Part shown: positions 56,201 to 63,810 of the stretch, piece by piece
Layout: each line of letters starts with the position of its first letter
Position numbering within the stretch: position 1 is the first letter of the stretch
DNA from: DASVHS01 sp035468985
GTDB taxonomy: Bacteria; Acidobacteriota; Thermoanaerobaculia; Gp7-AA8
Length of the DNA: 64,000 nt
Direction of reading: 5' to 3'
Assembly (NCBI GenBank): GCA_035468985.1
Contig: DATISF010000007.1
Coordinates: 76,636 to 140,635, forward strand
Translations under genes and position numbers: made by a program
Notes under the pieces: generated by a model
Told to the model about the DNA's origin: nothing
Seen by the model: the letters and a program-made list of their open reading frames with translations, nothing else
The model's database searches: none

Positions 56201-56632
56201 CGGCCGCGACTCCGGGATTTTCCGCGCCATCGAGACGATCTCGCCGGTCGGAGCGACATCGACGTCGAGCTCATCCTCCTGCAGCGGCCGGAACCAGCGG
56301 TGGTGCCAGTACCAGAGGCGCACGTCGCGCTTCATGACCTCGTTGGCGCGCTTGAGGCCGAGGGATCGCTCGAGAAAGATGCGCGCGGTGTCGTCGGAGT
56401 CGAACGTGACCGCGTGCTTCATCCCGTGCAGATCGAATTGCTGCGACGACGCGATCGCCGCCGCGACCGGCTTCGATGTCGCGCGGTCGTAGCGGAAATC
56501 GATCGACGCCTCGGGAAATGCCGCCGAGAACCAGTTTCCGATCACCGCGGCGGAGACGGCGATGACGGCCAGGCAGACGGCGATGAAGATCCAGTCGCGG
56601 CGCGTCAGGGCTACGCGCGGTACCGCTTCCAT
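53228..56632 (-). CDS. Large CPBP-family membrane protease homologue with duplicated extracellular domain
   Basis: 1134-residue polytopic protein. First half: helix 12-32, extracytoplasmic domain about 35-240 (YWHHRWFRPLQEDELDVDVAPTGEIVS), and a membrane CPBP domain with E423-E424-x3-R428 (LSEEFLSR), H457 (WGFGHS) and H495/D499 (HYTVDA), the glutamate/histidine residues of the CAAX-protease/Rce1 superfamily. Second half: helix about 575-595, a related extracellular domain (MVRFFTPLQKTEYFVEVDPRTSRVVG) and about eight helices without EExxxR. It resembles the sensor part of the SpoIIE phosphatase at 10206-12668. Substrates unknown. Start ATG 56632. Confidence 0.85.
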   Translation of the reverse strand: MEAVPRVALTRRDWIFIAVCLAVIAVSAAVIGNWFSAAFPEASIDFRYDRATSKPVAAAIASSQQFDLHGMKHAVTFDSDDTARIFLERSLGLKRANEVMKRDVRLWYWHHRWFRPLQEDELDVDVAPTGEIVSMARKIPESRPMPTVDAAQARKIAETFLARIGANNLDLVSQSERKLPGRVQRIFTWSSRDVHPAAAEYRHTITVDGNSVSSYGQHLKVPEDWLRSYRELRSKNNAAGNVDLIFMIATMIAALAVFVGRLRRGDLRLRFLLGIGAVAFVLSVGVSLNSWPSAIARYDTTTSYPAFVGQMVFFTALQSIGTAMLLIVICGAGEVLFRERFPEHLAMSRVFVPRALTSKRVFRSLILGYTLVAFFIAYQTIFYVVAEKFGAWAPADVPYDDILNSAIPWVAVLFAGFFPALSEEFLSRAFSIPFFERIFRSRLFAIILAGYIWGFGHSTYPNQPFYIRGLEVGSAGVLLGFLLQSFGLLPLLIWHYTVDAVYTALLLFRSGHAYYVLSGALSSLVFLIPLIASIALYIRNRGFVPDEDSSNAALPVTVPAPVAVERAETPLPAPIRPGPRLVIACVVFVAIAAIVVATRPASPDDVIDYQIGDDQAKSIAAAHLRSLAQPLPQKMAALPVSAFRSWDADSPREEGGSPDGFDETAATYMVRHGMRVPALVGIMRTKIPTATWMVRFFTPLQKTEYFVEVDPRTSRVVGYHKYTDERSPGARLERDAAMAIATQAFTRYGASAADFDLKDALSFQQPNRRDWLFHFEEKRPLVAEAFRRVSVRVMGAEVTQFAATVKVPESVYREARRQTILNILLLILRALGAIAVLALVVSGFIMATRHGRMLWRRAARVTLILAIIPIARALTTREMRLFIYNTTMSWDTFLLSVTTDAIRTAGLQILMLFVAVAAIFAVVPYAPAVLSREGRSRFGRHAVIAVLTTIGLLISGRAVLRLIAHAFPAIASVGEISVPDSVVLRFPALIEIAIAVIGSIVFAGGAALFATAVAAWKNRSAAAMATMAIVFCLALDSSATMQELPMTIGTSLALAVLAWVIARWILDSNPAAWPLAAFVVSLIESAASMGQNHRSDLQIQAWIVFAVAAATLIWAAWDYTSTPERFSTTNAPGD

Positions 56633-56982
56633 TCGCCGGACAGACTACAGCACTCCACGCGAATCGCCGCGATTGGCTTCGGCCACGAGTTGCTCGTGCC
56701 CGCGAATGGCATCCGCACGCAGCTGCCGGATCGATGGAGAAGCGACGCGAATCGCGATCGAGGATCTGATGATGCCACTCGGGAAGCCCTGAACAAGTCG
56801 TTGGTCACGTCATCCTGAGCCGCGAAGACGGCGAAGGATCTCGAAATGGCAGGCGTTTTCGCATGCTGAGATCCTTCGTCGCGCTTCGCCGACTCAGGAT
56901 GACGGCTTGCGCAGAGGTTGCCGCTCCAGCCGAAGATCGATGGACGGATCACCGCGCTGAGCGCGTCGCGGAACGAGCACTA
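56633..56982. other. Gene-free stretch with repeat R2
   Basis: No credible gene is seen. The first 150 nt may hold the promoter of the CPBP gene; 56783-56919 is a repeat (below); 56920-56982 shows nothing recognisable. Confidence 0.5.
56783..56919. repeat. CATCCTGAG-family element R2
   Basis: 137-bp inverted repeat: CACGTCATCCTGAGCCGCGA...GGATCTCG on the left and CTGAGATCC...GACTCAGGATGACG on the right, with outer right end GCGCAGAGGTT. The outer left end (AAGCCCTGAACAAGTCGT) differs from R3 and R4 but matches R6. Confidence 0.85.
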
Positions 56983-56983
56983 A

Positions 56984-57124
56984 GGAACCTCTGCACAAAT
57001 CGTTGTTCACGTCATCCTGAGCCGCGAAGACGGCGAAGGATCTCGAAATCGCAGGCGTTTTCGCATGCTGAGATCCTTCGTCGCGCTTCGCCGACTCAGG
57101 ATGACGACTTGCGCAGAGGTTTCC
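56984..57124. repeat. CATCCTGAG-family element R3
   Basis: 141-bp element with outer ends GGAACCTCTGCACAAATCGT and (reverse complement) GGAAACCTCTGCGCAAGTCGT. Its right end abuts the stop codon of the TetR gene at 57125. Confidence 0.88.
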
Positions 57125-57742
57125 CTACAGCAGGCCGGTGAGGATCAGATCCGCAATGGGCTCTGCCTGCTCGACGAGCGCGTAATCCTTCTCCGAGAGG
57201 ATCCACGACGTGACCATCTCGTCGAGCACCCCGAACACCGCCTTCGCCACGAGCGCCGGATGGAGGTTGCGCCGGAACACCCCTTCGTTCTGGCCGTGCT
57301 CGACGATCTTGCGCAGGATGTTGAGGTAGTCGGCCACCTCCTGCTGCGAGAGGAGGCTCATGAACTTCAGGCTGTGGCGCAACTCGACCTGCGAGACCAC
57401 GGCCAGCGCGCGGTCGCGGCCGAGGGTCTCGAGATGGTGGCGGATGGCGATGCGGATGCGCTCTTCGGGCCGCGAGATCGTCGCCAGGCTCCGCTCCAGC
57501 GACAGCAGGTAGCTGCGCGTGTGCTCGCGGAAGATGGTGACGAGCAGGTCCTCTTTGCCATCGAAGTAGAGGTAGATCGTCCCGTCAGCCACCCCTGCCG
57601 CTTTGGCGATTTCCGAGACCTTGGCGTTGAAGTAGCCGCTCTGCGCGAAGACGTCGACCGCGGCGCGGAGGATGCGTTCCCGTTTGCTCGTCCCGCGGAA
57701 CGCGGTGGCCTCGGGAGGTGCGGCGGTCGGCTGGCGGGGCAT
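57125..57742 (-). CDS. fadR: TetR-family fatty-acid-responsive regulator, FadR (YsiA) type
   Basis: 205-residue repressor. Start at ATG 57742 (MPRQPTAAPP); a GTG at 57766 would begin inside the operator. Helix-turn-helix: YFNAKVSEIAKAAGVADGTI then YLYFDGKEDLL. The ligand domain has AVVSQVELRHS and VFGVLDEMVTSWIL, matching Bacillus/Thermus TetR-type FadR, which binds long-chain acyl-CoA and represses beta-oxidation genes (this is not the GntR-type FadR of E. coli). No beta-oxidation gene is in the window. The upstream palindrome suggests autoregulation. A repeat element touches its stop. Confidence 0.8.
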   Translation of the reverse strand: MPRQPTAAPPEATAFRGTSKRERILRAAVDVFAQSGYFNAKVSEIAKAAGVADGTIYLYFDGKEDLLVTIFREHTRSYLLSLERSLATISRPEERIRIAIRHHLETLGRDRALAVVSQVELRHSLKFMSLLSQQEVADYLNILRKIVEHGQNEGVFRRNLHPALVAKAVFGVLDEMVTSWILSEKDYALVEQAEPIADLILTGLL

Positions 57743-57746
57743 GCGA

Positions 57747-57766
57747 GTGAATGAACGCTCATTCAC
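57747..57766 (-). promoter_or_regulatory. FadR-type operator
   Basis: GTGAATGA-ACGC-TCATTCAC, perfect 8-bp arms, ends five nt before the chosen ATG. TGAATGA-N4-TCATTCA is the known core of Bacillus FadR sites (TGAATGAMTANTCATTCA). Binding here would block its own transcription or translation start. Confidence 0.85.
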
Positions 57767-57785
57767 GGCGGGATGTCAAGTCAGC

Positions 57786-57871
57786 TCGTGGGTCGTTGCT
57801 CGTGGGTCGTTGGGCCGCCGCGCAGAAAGGTCCTTCTGCGATGAGGCCCCACGACCTACGACCTGCGACCC
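57786..57871. repeat. Imperfect long inverted repeat downstream of the HIT gene
   Basis: Outer arms GTGGGTCGTTGCTCGTGGGT and ACGACCTACGACCTGCGACC pair imperfectly; an inner hairpin CGCAGAA-TTCTGCG (57821-57827 and 57834-57840) sits at the tip. It ends on the base before the HIT stop codon (57872). Confidence 0.65.
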
Positions 57872-58288
57872 TCAAGTCAGTCGTTGAATCCGATCGCGGA
57901 CAGCTTTCGCGAAGCCTGCGTCCCGCGTTTCGCTCACCCGCCCCTCGATCACCTCCATCACCCCGGCGCGATCGAGCTTCGCGCTCACCGGATAGATGTG
58001 CAGGTGGAAGTGGGGGACGGCGATGCCGAGCTTCAGCAGGATGGCGCGGTCGGTTTTCGTGACGTCGAGCAGCGCGCGCTCGGCGACCTTCTGGATCCGC
58101 GCGAACTGCTGCGCCTCGGAATCGGTGAGGTCGGCGAAATTCTCTGCGTGCCGCTTCAGCACGAGCATCGCGTGACCGCGCACCGCCGAATCGGGGTGGA
58201 GCAAGAGCGCCCACTCGCCGAAGTCAACGACCAGCTCGCCGGCTGCGCTAAAATTCGCTGCGCACAGAAGACAGGAGTTTGCTGTCAT
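57872..58288 (-). CDS. HIT-domain nucleotide hydrolase/transferase
   Basis: 138-residue histidine-triad protein. N-terminal Cys pair SCLLCA, as in many HIT proteins, and the triad HFHLHIYP (about residue 92-99) with the middle His as nucleophile toward nucleoside phosphates or phosphoramidates. VRGHAMLVLKRHAENFADLTDSEAQQF is the usual preceding block. Start ATG at 58288: its codon interlocks with the ATG of the divergent TPR gene within CATG. Confidence 0.88.
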   Translation of the reverse strand: MTANSCLLCAANFSAAGELVVDFGEWALLLHPDSAVRGHAMLVLKRHAENFADLTDSEAQQFARIQKVAERALLDVTKTDRAILLKLGIAVPHFHLHIYPVSAKLDRAGVMEVIEGRVSETRDAGFAKAVRDRIQRLT

Positions 58289-59879
58289 GAGATCTGCGAT
58301 TCTCCCCGTCGCGATTATCGTCCTCTGTTCCTCGCTTTTCGGCCAGCAACCCGTGGCGTTGGAGAGCGGTCTCGGCGACCTGCACTACGCGGTGACGACG
58401 AAGAACGCCGAGGCCCAGCGCTATTTCGATCAGGGGATGCGCTACGTCTACGCGTTCAATCACGAGGCGGCGGTGTCGTCGTTCAAACATGCCGCGGAGC
58501 TCGATCCCGATCTGGCGATGGCCTACTGGGGCCAGGCCCTGGCCCTCGGGCCCAACATCAATCTCGATGTCGACCCCGATCGCGAGAAGCAGGCCTACGA
58601 CCTCGCCCAGGCCGCGCTCGCGCACGCGCAGAACGCCTCGGAAAAAGAGCGCGACACCATCAACGTGCTCACGAAGCGCTACTCGAACGATCCGAAGGCC
58701 GATCTCAAGAAGCTCTCGGCCGATTACAGCGCCGCGATGGCAGAGCTGCACGCCAGGTATCCGGATGATCCGGACATCGCCACGCTCTATGCGGAAAGCA
58801 TGATGGACCTTCATCCGTGGCGTTTCTGGACACACGACGGAAAGCCGGCGGAGGGAACGCAGAAGATCGTCGATGTGCTCGAGTCGGTGCTGAAGAAGCA
58901 TCCGCAGCACATGGGCGCGAACCACTACTACATTCACGCCGTGGAAGGATCGCCGCATCCCGAGCGCGCCACGCGCAGCGCGGAACGCCTGCGCACGCTG
59001 GCACCGGCGGCCGGACATCTCGTGCACATGCCCGCGCACATCGATCAGCGCACGGGGAATTACTCCGGCGCCGCGGCCGCGAATATCGCCGCGGCGAAAG
59101 CGGACCGCCAGTTCATGAAGGTCCACGGCAACGAGAGCATGTATTCGATGATGTACTACAGCCACAACCTCGATTTCGGCGCCGCGTCGTATGCGATGGT
59201 GGGAGAGTTCGCGAAAGCGAGGGAGCTCGCCGACGAGATGACGAAGAACGCGCAACAGATGGCGAAGCAGATGCCGCCGGCCGAAGTTCTTACCTCCAAC
59301 TCGCTCAAGATTCTTGTCCGTTTCGGCAAGTGGACCGACATCCTCAAGGCGCCGGACCAGAGCGGCGGGCCCGTGTCGTCGGTGTTCCGCCACTACGCGC
59401 GCGGCGTGGCGTTCGCGAAGCTCGGAAACCTCGAAGGGGCGCGCGCCGAACAGAAGGAGCTCGAAGCGGGACTGCCGGCACTCGGCGATGATCCCGGATT
59501 CCTGCAGAACCCCCAGAAGTCGATCGGCGCCATCACCGCGGCACTTCTCGAGGGCCACATCGCGGAGGCGGACGGCAATCACGCCGCGGCCATCGCCGCG
59601 TTCCGGCGCGCGGTGGAGGCGGAGGACGCGCTCAACTACGACGAGCCGCCGGACTGGTTCTACCCGACGCGGGAGACGCTTGGCGCGGCCCTGTTGCACG
59701 CCGGCCAGTCCGCGGAGGCGGAGAAGGTCTTTCGCGAGGATCTGGCGCGCAATCCGAACAATCCGCGCTCGCTTTATGGACTGACCCAGGCGCTGAAGGC
59801 GCAGAAGAAGCCGTCGGCGAAACCGGCGGCAGCGTTCCAGCAGGCGTGGCGGGGCGATGCGCACGATCCGCTTCGGTAG
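58287..59879 (+). CDS. Exported TPR-repeat protein with conserved His motifs
   Basis: 530-residue exported protein. Signal peptide (MRSAILPVAIIVLCSSLFG), TPR-like helices about 40-90 (AQRYFDQGMRYVYAFNHEAAVSSFKHAAELDP), a central region with HPQHMGANHYYIHAVEGSPHP and GHLVHMPAHID, and further TPRs to the C-terminus (LNYDEPPDWFYPTRETLGAALLHAGQSAEAEKVF). The clustered His residues are a family feature and might bind metal. Function unknown. AGGAG lies nine nt before the ATG. Its 3' end overlaps the aldo/keto reductase gene by 23 nt. Confidence 0.82.
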   Translation: MRSAILPVAIIVLCSSLFGQQPVALESGLGDLHYAVTTKNAEAQRYFDQGMRYVYAFNHEAAVSSFKHAAELDPDLAMAYWGQALALGPNINLDVDPDREKQAYDLAQAALAHAQNASEKERDTINVLTKRYSNDPKADLKKLSADYSAAMAELHARYPDDPDIATLYAESMMDLHPWRFWTHDGKPAEGTQKIVDVLESVLKKHPQHMGANHYYIHAVEGSPHPERATRSAERLRTLAPAAGHLVHMPAHIDQRTGNYSGAAAANIAAAKADRQFMKVHGNESMYSMMYYSHNLDFGAASYAMVGEFAKARELADEMTKNAQQMAKQMPPAEVLTSNSLKILVRFGKWTDILKAPDQSGGPVSSVFRHYARGVAFAKLGNLEGARAEQKELEAGLPALGDDPGFLQNPQKSIGAITAALLEGHIAEADGNHAAAIAAFRRAVEAEDALNYDEPPDWFYPTRETLGAALLHAGQSAEAEKVFREDLARNPNNPRSLYGLTQALKAQKKPSAKPAAAFQQAWRGDAHDPLR

Positions 59880-60825
59880 AACCGACGCCCAGGTTCCCGC
59901 GATCAGCCTCGGAACGTGGGGACACGGCGGGCCGGGCATCAGCGAAGGCATCTCGGTCGGATGGAGCGGTCACGACGATCGCGCGGCGAAGGACGCCATC
60001 CTGGCCGCGTATCGCAACGGGATCACGCACTGGGACACGGCCGATGCTTACGGCAACGGTCATGCGGAATCGCTGATCGGCGAGATGTGGGGCGAGGTTC
60101 CGCGCGAGGAGATCTTCCTGGCCACGAAGTTCGGATGGGTGAAGGGGCCGTCAGGTCACTTCTACGATCCGAAATTCATGCGCTCGCAATGCGAACGATC
60201 GCTGCGCCTCATGCGCACTGACGTCATCGATCTCCACTACTTTCATCATTGCGACTTCGGACCGAACGACGAGTACTTCGAGGGCGCGCTGTCGACGATG
60301 CGCGCGCTTCGCGACGAAGGAAAGATCCGCTTCATCGGTCTCTCCGATTGGAACCTGCGCAAGATCATGAAATTCATCGATCGCGTCGACCCCGACGTGG
60401 TGCAGCCCTACCGCAATCTGATCGACGACGACTACGAGCCGAGCGGGCTGAAGAAATACGTCGACGGTCACGATCTCGGCGTCGCGTTCTTCTCGCCGAT
60501 CAAGCACGGCTTGCTCCTCGGCAAGTACGACAAGCCGGTGCAGTACCCGGAGGGCGACTTCCGCATCCGAATCGCGGAGTTCAACGATCCGAAGTTCATC
60601 GAGCGGATGAAGCGAGCCGCCGCAGAGATGCGCCGGAAGTTCGCCGGTCATCCGGAGCCCGTCTTGTATGCAGTGACCGGTGCGCTGCTCGCGGGAAATC
60701 CGACCGCGTGCGTGCTCCTCGGCCAGCGGAACCCGAAGCAGGTCGAATCGGCGGCCGCTGCCGCCGGCGAGGCGTTGAGCGCGGCGGATGCGGAGTGGGT
60801 CCGCCGCGTCTACCGCGCCGACTGA
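59857..60825 (+). CDS. Aldo/keto reductase
   Basis: 322-residue NADPH-dependent reductase. Catalytic tetrad is visible: Asp and Tyr in WDTADAYGNGHAE, Lys in LATKFGW and His in LHYFHHCDF. N-terminal MRTIRFGRTDAQVPAISLGTWGHGGP is the AKR beta hairpin and first strand. The substrate is not predictable. Start ATG 59857 lies within the end of the TPR gene, so translation is probably coupled. Confidence 0.9.
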   Translation: MRTIRFGRTDAQVPAISLGTWGHGGPGISEGISVGWSGHDDRAAKDAILAAYRNGITHWDTADAYGNGHAESLIGEMWGEVPREEIFLATKFGWVKGPSGHFYDPKFMRSQCERSLRLMRTDVIDLHYFHHCDFGPNDEYFEGALSTMRALRDEGKIRFIGLSDWNLRKIMKFIDRVDPDVVQPYRNLIDDDYEPSGLKKYVDGHDLGVAFFSPIKHGLLLGKYDKPVQYPEGDFRIRIAEFNDPKFIERMKRAAAEMRRKFAGHPEPVLYAVTGALLAGNPTACVLLGQRNPKQVESAAAAAGEALSAADAEWVRRVYRAD

Positions 60826-60848
60826 CCGTATAATCGCGGCACTCGATC

Positions 60849-63455
60849 ATGTTGCTCTCTCCCGGCGCCCGCCTCGGGCCGTACGAAATCATCGCGCCCG
60901 TCGGAGCCGGCGGCATGGGCGAGGTCTTCAAGGCGCGCGACACGCGCCTCGAGCGCAGCGTCGCCATCAAAGTCCTTCCGGCGGAGCTCGCGCAGAACGC
61001 GCAGCTGAAGCTTCGATTCGAGCGCGAGGCGAAAGCGATCTCGCAACTCTCGCATCCGAACATCTGTACGCTCTACGACGTCGGCGACGGCTATCTCGTC
61101 ATGGAGCTTCTCGAAGGCGAGACGGTCGCTGACCGCCTGACGAAGGGGCCGTTGCCGATCGACCAGGTCCTGAAGATCGGCGCCCAGATCGCCAATGCCC
61201 TCGACAGCGCACACAAAGCGGGGATCGTGCATCGCGATCTGAAGCCTTCGAACGTGATGCTCACCAAATCGGGGGCGAAGCTGCTCGACTTCGGACTGGC
61301 GAAGGATCAGGCCTCGGGCCTCGGGCCTCAGCCCTCGGTTGTTGACACCGAGCACAAGCCGCTGACCGAGGAGGGAACTGTCGTCGGCACGTACCAGTAC
61401 ATGGCGCCGGAACAACTCGCGGGTGAACGGGCCGATGCCCGCACGGACATCTTCGCGCTCGGCGCGGTGCTCTACGAGATGGCCACGGGCCGCCGTGCAT
61501 TCGACGGCAAGACGAAGACGAGCATCATCACGTCGATCGTTTCGCGCGAGCCATCGCCGATCTCCGCCATCCGGCCGATGACGCCGCCGGCGTTCGAGCA
61601 CGTCGTTCGCAAGTGCCTTTCGAAAGATCCCGATGAACGGTGGCAAAGCGCGCACGACATCGCGACGCAGCTGCAATGGATCGTCGACAGCGGCTCCTCG
61701 GCCGGGCTCGCCGTGCCGGTTCTCCGCACGCGGCGCTTCCGCGAGCGATTGCTGTGGATCGCCGCGCTCGTCGCCGTCGCAGCCGCGGCGCTCGCCGTGG
61801 CGACGAAGCTGCACCTCGGCGAAACGCCGCGTCAGTACCGCTTCACCATTCCGATGGCCGATGCCGCGTACCGCGGTGGTTCGGCGGTGCAGATGTCTCC
61901 GGACGGGCAAACGCTCTATTTCCGCGCCATCGCCGACAACCGCCACTTCCAGGTCTTCCGTCGCCGGCTCGATGAGCTGACCGCAACACCGATGGCCGGA
62001 ACGGAAAGCGCCTACGCCTTCATGCCGTCCGCGGACGGTAAAAGCCTTCTGCTGTCGTTCTCGGGCGGGGTCACCAAACGCATCAGCGTGAACGGAGGTC
62101 CACTCGATTCTGTCGTCGAGGGCCCTGCCGGGATCTCCTCGGACTCGCCGGACGGCACGATCTTGTTCGGGGCGGACGCTGAGCCGGTTCGCCGTCTGTT
62201 GCCGGATCGCACCATCGAAACGATCACCACGCTGGACAAGGCCCTCGGCGAAACGGGGCACACCCTTCCCTACTTTCTTCCGGACGGCAAGAGCTTCCTC
62301 TTTCTTGCTGTGACGCGGGATGCGCAGCGGGGAACGATCCATCGCGTTCTCTGCGGGACCAGAATCGGCTCGAAAGACATCACGCGCGTCGGTGAGATCA
62401 CCTCGCGTGTCGAGTACGCGCTCGGTGATCTCTTCTTCGTCCGGGGTGGCACGCTGATGGCGCAGCCCTTCAACGCCGGTAAGTTCAAATTCACCGGTGA
62501 GGCCGTACCGGTAGCGGAGGATGTTCAGTTCAACAGCCGGTTGACGCTGGCGTCGTTCTCGGTGGCCTCGAATGGCACGATCGTCTATCAGCCCAATGCG
62601 GCGCCGCAGCGCCTCAGCATGACCGATGCGACCGGCAGAAGCCTCTCGTCAATGTCCCCTTCCGGTATGGGCGGCCCTCGTTTCGCGCTGTTCCCCGACC
62701 GCTCGCGTGCCGTCCTCGCGATTGCCGACCATCGCGCCGGCCTTGTCTCACTCTGGGTCTACGGCCTGAACCGCGAGTCCGCGACGCGCCTGACATTCAG
62801 TCCGGCGAACGAAAACAACCCGGTCATTTCACGCGACGGATCGCGCGTGTTTTTCAGCAGCGACGCTCAGGGCACGTGGGACATCTACGAAGCCCCGGTC
62901 GACGGCTCCGTTCCGGCGAGACTGGTTGTGGCCGCTCCTGTCGTTCAGACGCCGAACGACGTTTCGCCGGATGGGAAATTCCTCCTGTACACATCGAACG
63001 AGACCGCTCCCTCGACCCGGCAGGATCTGTACGTCGTTCCACTCTCGGAAGGAGGGAAACCGCGTCCATTCCTCAGTACGCCGGCCATCGAGAACGAAGG
63101 TACGTTCTCGCCCGACGGAAAATGGGTCGCGTACAACTCGGTTGACACCGGCACGTTCCAGGTGTTCGTCAGGCCGTTCCCCGGGCCGGGGCCGGCGCGA
63201 CAGGTTTCGACGAAAGGCGGCCGCGGACCTCGTTTCAGCCCTGACGGCAGGCGCCTCTACTACGCCGACGACGCGAGGCTGATGGTCGCCGAATTTCACG
63301 CCGACGGGTCGACATCCGAGCCAGCGCTCGCTTTCGACAACCGCGACGAGATCATTTCCTTTCAGCCGCTGGCCGGCGACCGATTCATGGTGCTTTCGCA
63401 GAACGGGGTCGACGCATCGCCGCCGGCGCGCGTGATCGTCGGATGGCACCCATGA
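60849..63455 (+). CDS. Ser/Thr protein kinase with C-terminal PD40/TolB-like propeller
   Basis: 868-residue receptor-like kinase. Kinase domain 10-275: glycine loop VGAGGMGEVFKARD, Lys41 (VAIKVL), HRD Asp130 (VHRDLKPSN), DFG Asp147 (LLDFGLAK) and YMAPEQLAG. One membrane helix (about 301-320, LLWIAALVAVAAAALAVATK) leads to an extracytoplasmic propeller with repeated SPDG motifs (MSPDGQTLYF, VSPDGKFLLY, FSPDGKWVAY, FSPDGRRLYY). Between DFG and APE, residues ASGLGPQPSVV are encoded by a GCCTCGGGCCTCGGG microrepeat. The TGA stop overlaps an ATG of a downstream kinase remnant (ATGA). Confidence 0.93.
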   Translation: MLLSPGARLGPYEIIAPVGAGGMGEVFKARDTRLERSVAIKVLPAELAQNAQLKLRFEREAKAISQLSHPNICTLYDVGDGYLVMELLEGETVADRLTKGPLPIDQVLKIGAQIANALDSAHKAGIVHRDLKPSNVMLTKSGAKLLDFGLAKDQASGLGPQPSVVDTEHKPLTEEGTVVGTYQYMAPEQLAGERADARTDIFALGAVLYEMATGRRAFDGKTKTSIITSIVSREPSPISAIRPMTPPAFEHVVRKCLSKDPDERWQSAHDIATQLQWIVDSGSSAGLAVPVLRTRRFRERLLWIAALVAVAAAALAVATKLHLGETPRQYRFTIPMADAAYRGGSAVQMSPDGQTLYFRAIADNRHFQVFRRRLDELTATPMAGTESAYAFMPSADGKSLLLSFSGGVTKRISVNGGPLDSVVEGPAGISSDSPDGTILFGADAEPVRRLLPDRTIETITTLDKALGETGHTLPYFLPDGKSFLFLAVTRDAQRGTIHRVLCGTRIGSKDITRVGEITSRVEYALGDLFFVRGGTLMAQPFNAGKFKFTGEAVPVAEDVQFNSRLTLASFSVASNGTIVYQPNAAPQRLSMTDATGRSLSSMSPSGMGGPRFALFPDRSRAVLAIADHRAGLVSLWVYGLNRESATRLTFSPANENNPVISRDGSRVFFSSDAQGTWDIYEAPVDGSVPARLVVAAPVVQTPNDVSPDGKFLLYTSNETAPSTRQDLYVVPLSEGGKPRPFLSTPAIENEGTFSPDGKWVAYNSVDTGTFQVFVRPFPGPGPARQVSTKGGRGPRFSPDGRRLYYADDARLMVAEFHADGSTSEPALAFDNRDEIISFQPLAGDRFMVLSQNGVDASPPARVIVGWHP

Positions 63456-63600
63456 TGTTGCAGCCCGGCACCCGACTCGGACCTTACGAAGTGCTCGCCC
63501 CCGTCGGCGCAGGCGGCATGGGCGAGGTGTTCAAGGCGCGCGACACACCACTCGGCGCAGCGTCGCTCGACGGCGAGACGCTCGCCGACCGCATCGCTAA
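63452..63600 (+). pseudogene. Remnant of a second Ser/Thr kinase, internally deleted and cut by a repeat
   Basis: From ATG 63452 the reading frame gives MMLQPGTRLGPYEVLAPVGA and GGMGEVFKARD, nearly the N-terminus of the kinase before it. It then jumps to LDGETLADRIAK, which aligns with residues about 88-99 of that kinase; some 55 residues, including the catalytic Lys, are missing. At 63601 a MITE-like element begins and the frame ends at its TGA (63635-63637). A functional product is very unlikely. Confidence 0.85.
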
Positions 63601-63740
63601 GGAACCTCTGCACAAGTCGTTGGCCACGTCATCCTGAGCCGCGAAGACGGCGAAGGATCTCGAAATGGCAGGCGTTTTCGCATTCTGCGATCCTTCGTCG
63701 CGCTTCGCCGACTCAGGATGACGACTTGTGCAGAGGTTCC
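63601..63740. mobile_element. MITE-like element R4 with perfect 20-bp terminal inverted repeats
   Basis: 140 bp bounded by GGAACCTCTGCACAAGTCGT and its exact reverse complement. Internal arms CATCCTGAGCCGCGAAG and CTTCGCCGACTCAGGATG and a second inverted pair around GGATC make it almost wholly self-complementary. It encodes no transposase. It interrupts the kinase remnant. A clear target-site duplication is not evident; CTAA and CTGA flank it. Confidence 0.88.
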
Positions 63741-63754
63741 CTGATCGTATTTCA

Positions 63755-63810
63755 CACGTAGGGCCCACTCTCCAGTGGGCCCGGGGCCGACTGAGAGCCG
63801 GCCCTACGTG
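63755..63810. repeat. GTAGGGCC-type palindrome
   Basis: 56 bp with 9-bp ends CACGTAGGG and CCCTACGTG and two inner hairpins (GGGCCCACT...AGTGGGCCC and GGCCGACT...AGCCGGCC). It is homologous to the block inside the MFS gene at 13331-13387. Confidence 0.8.
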
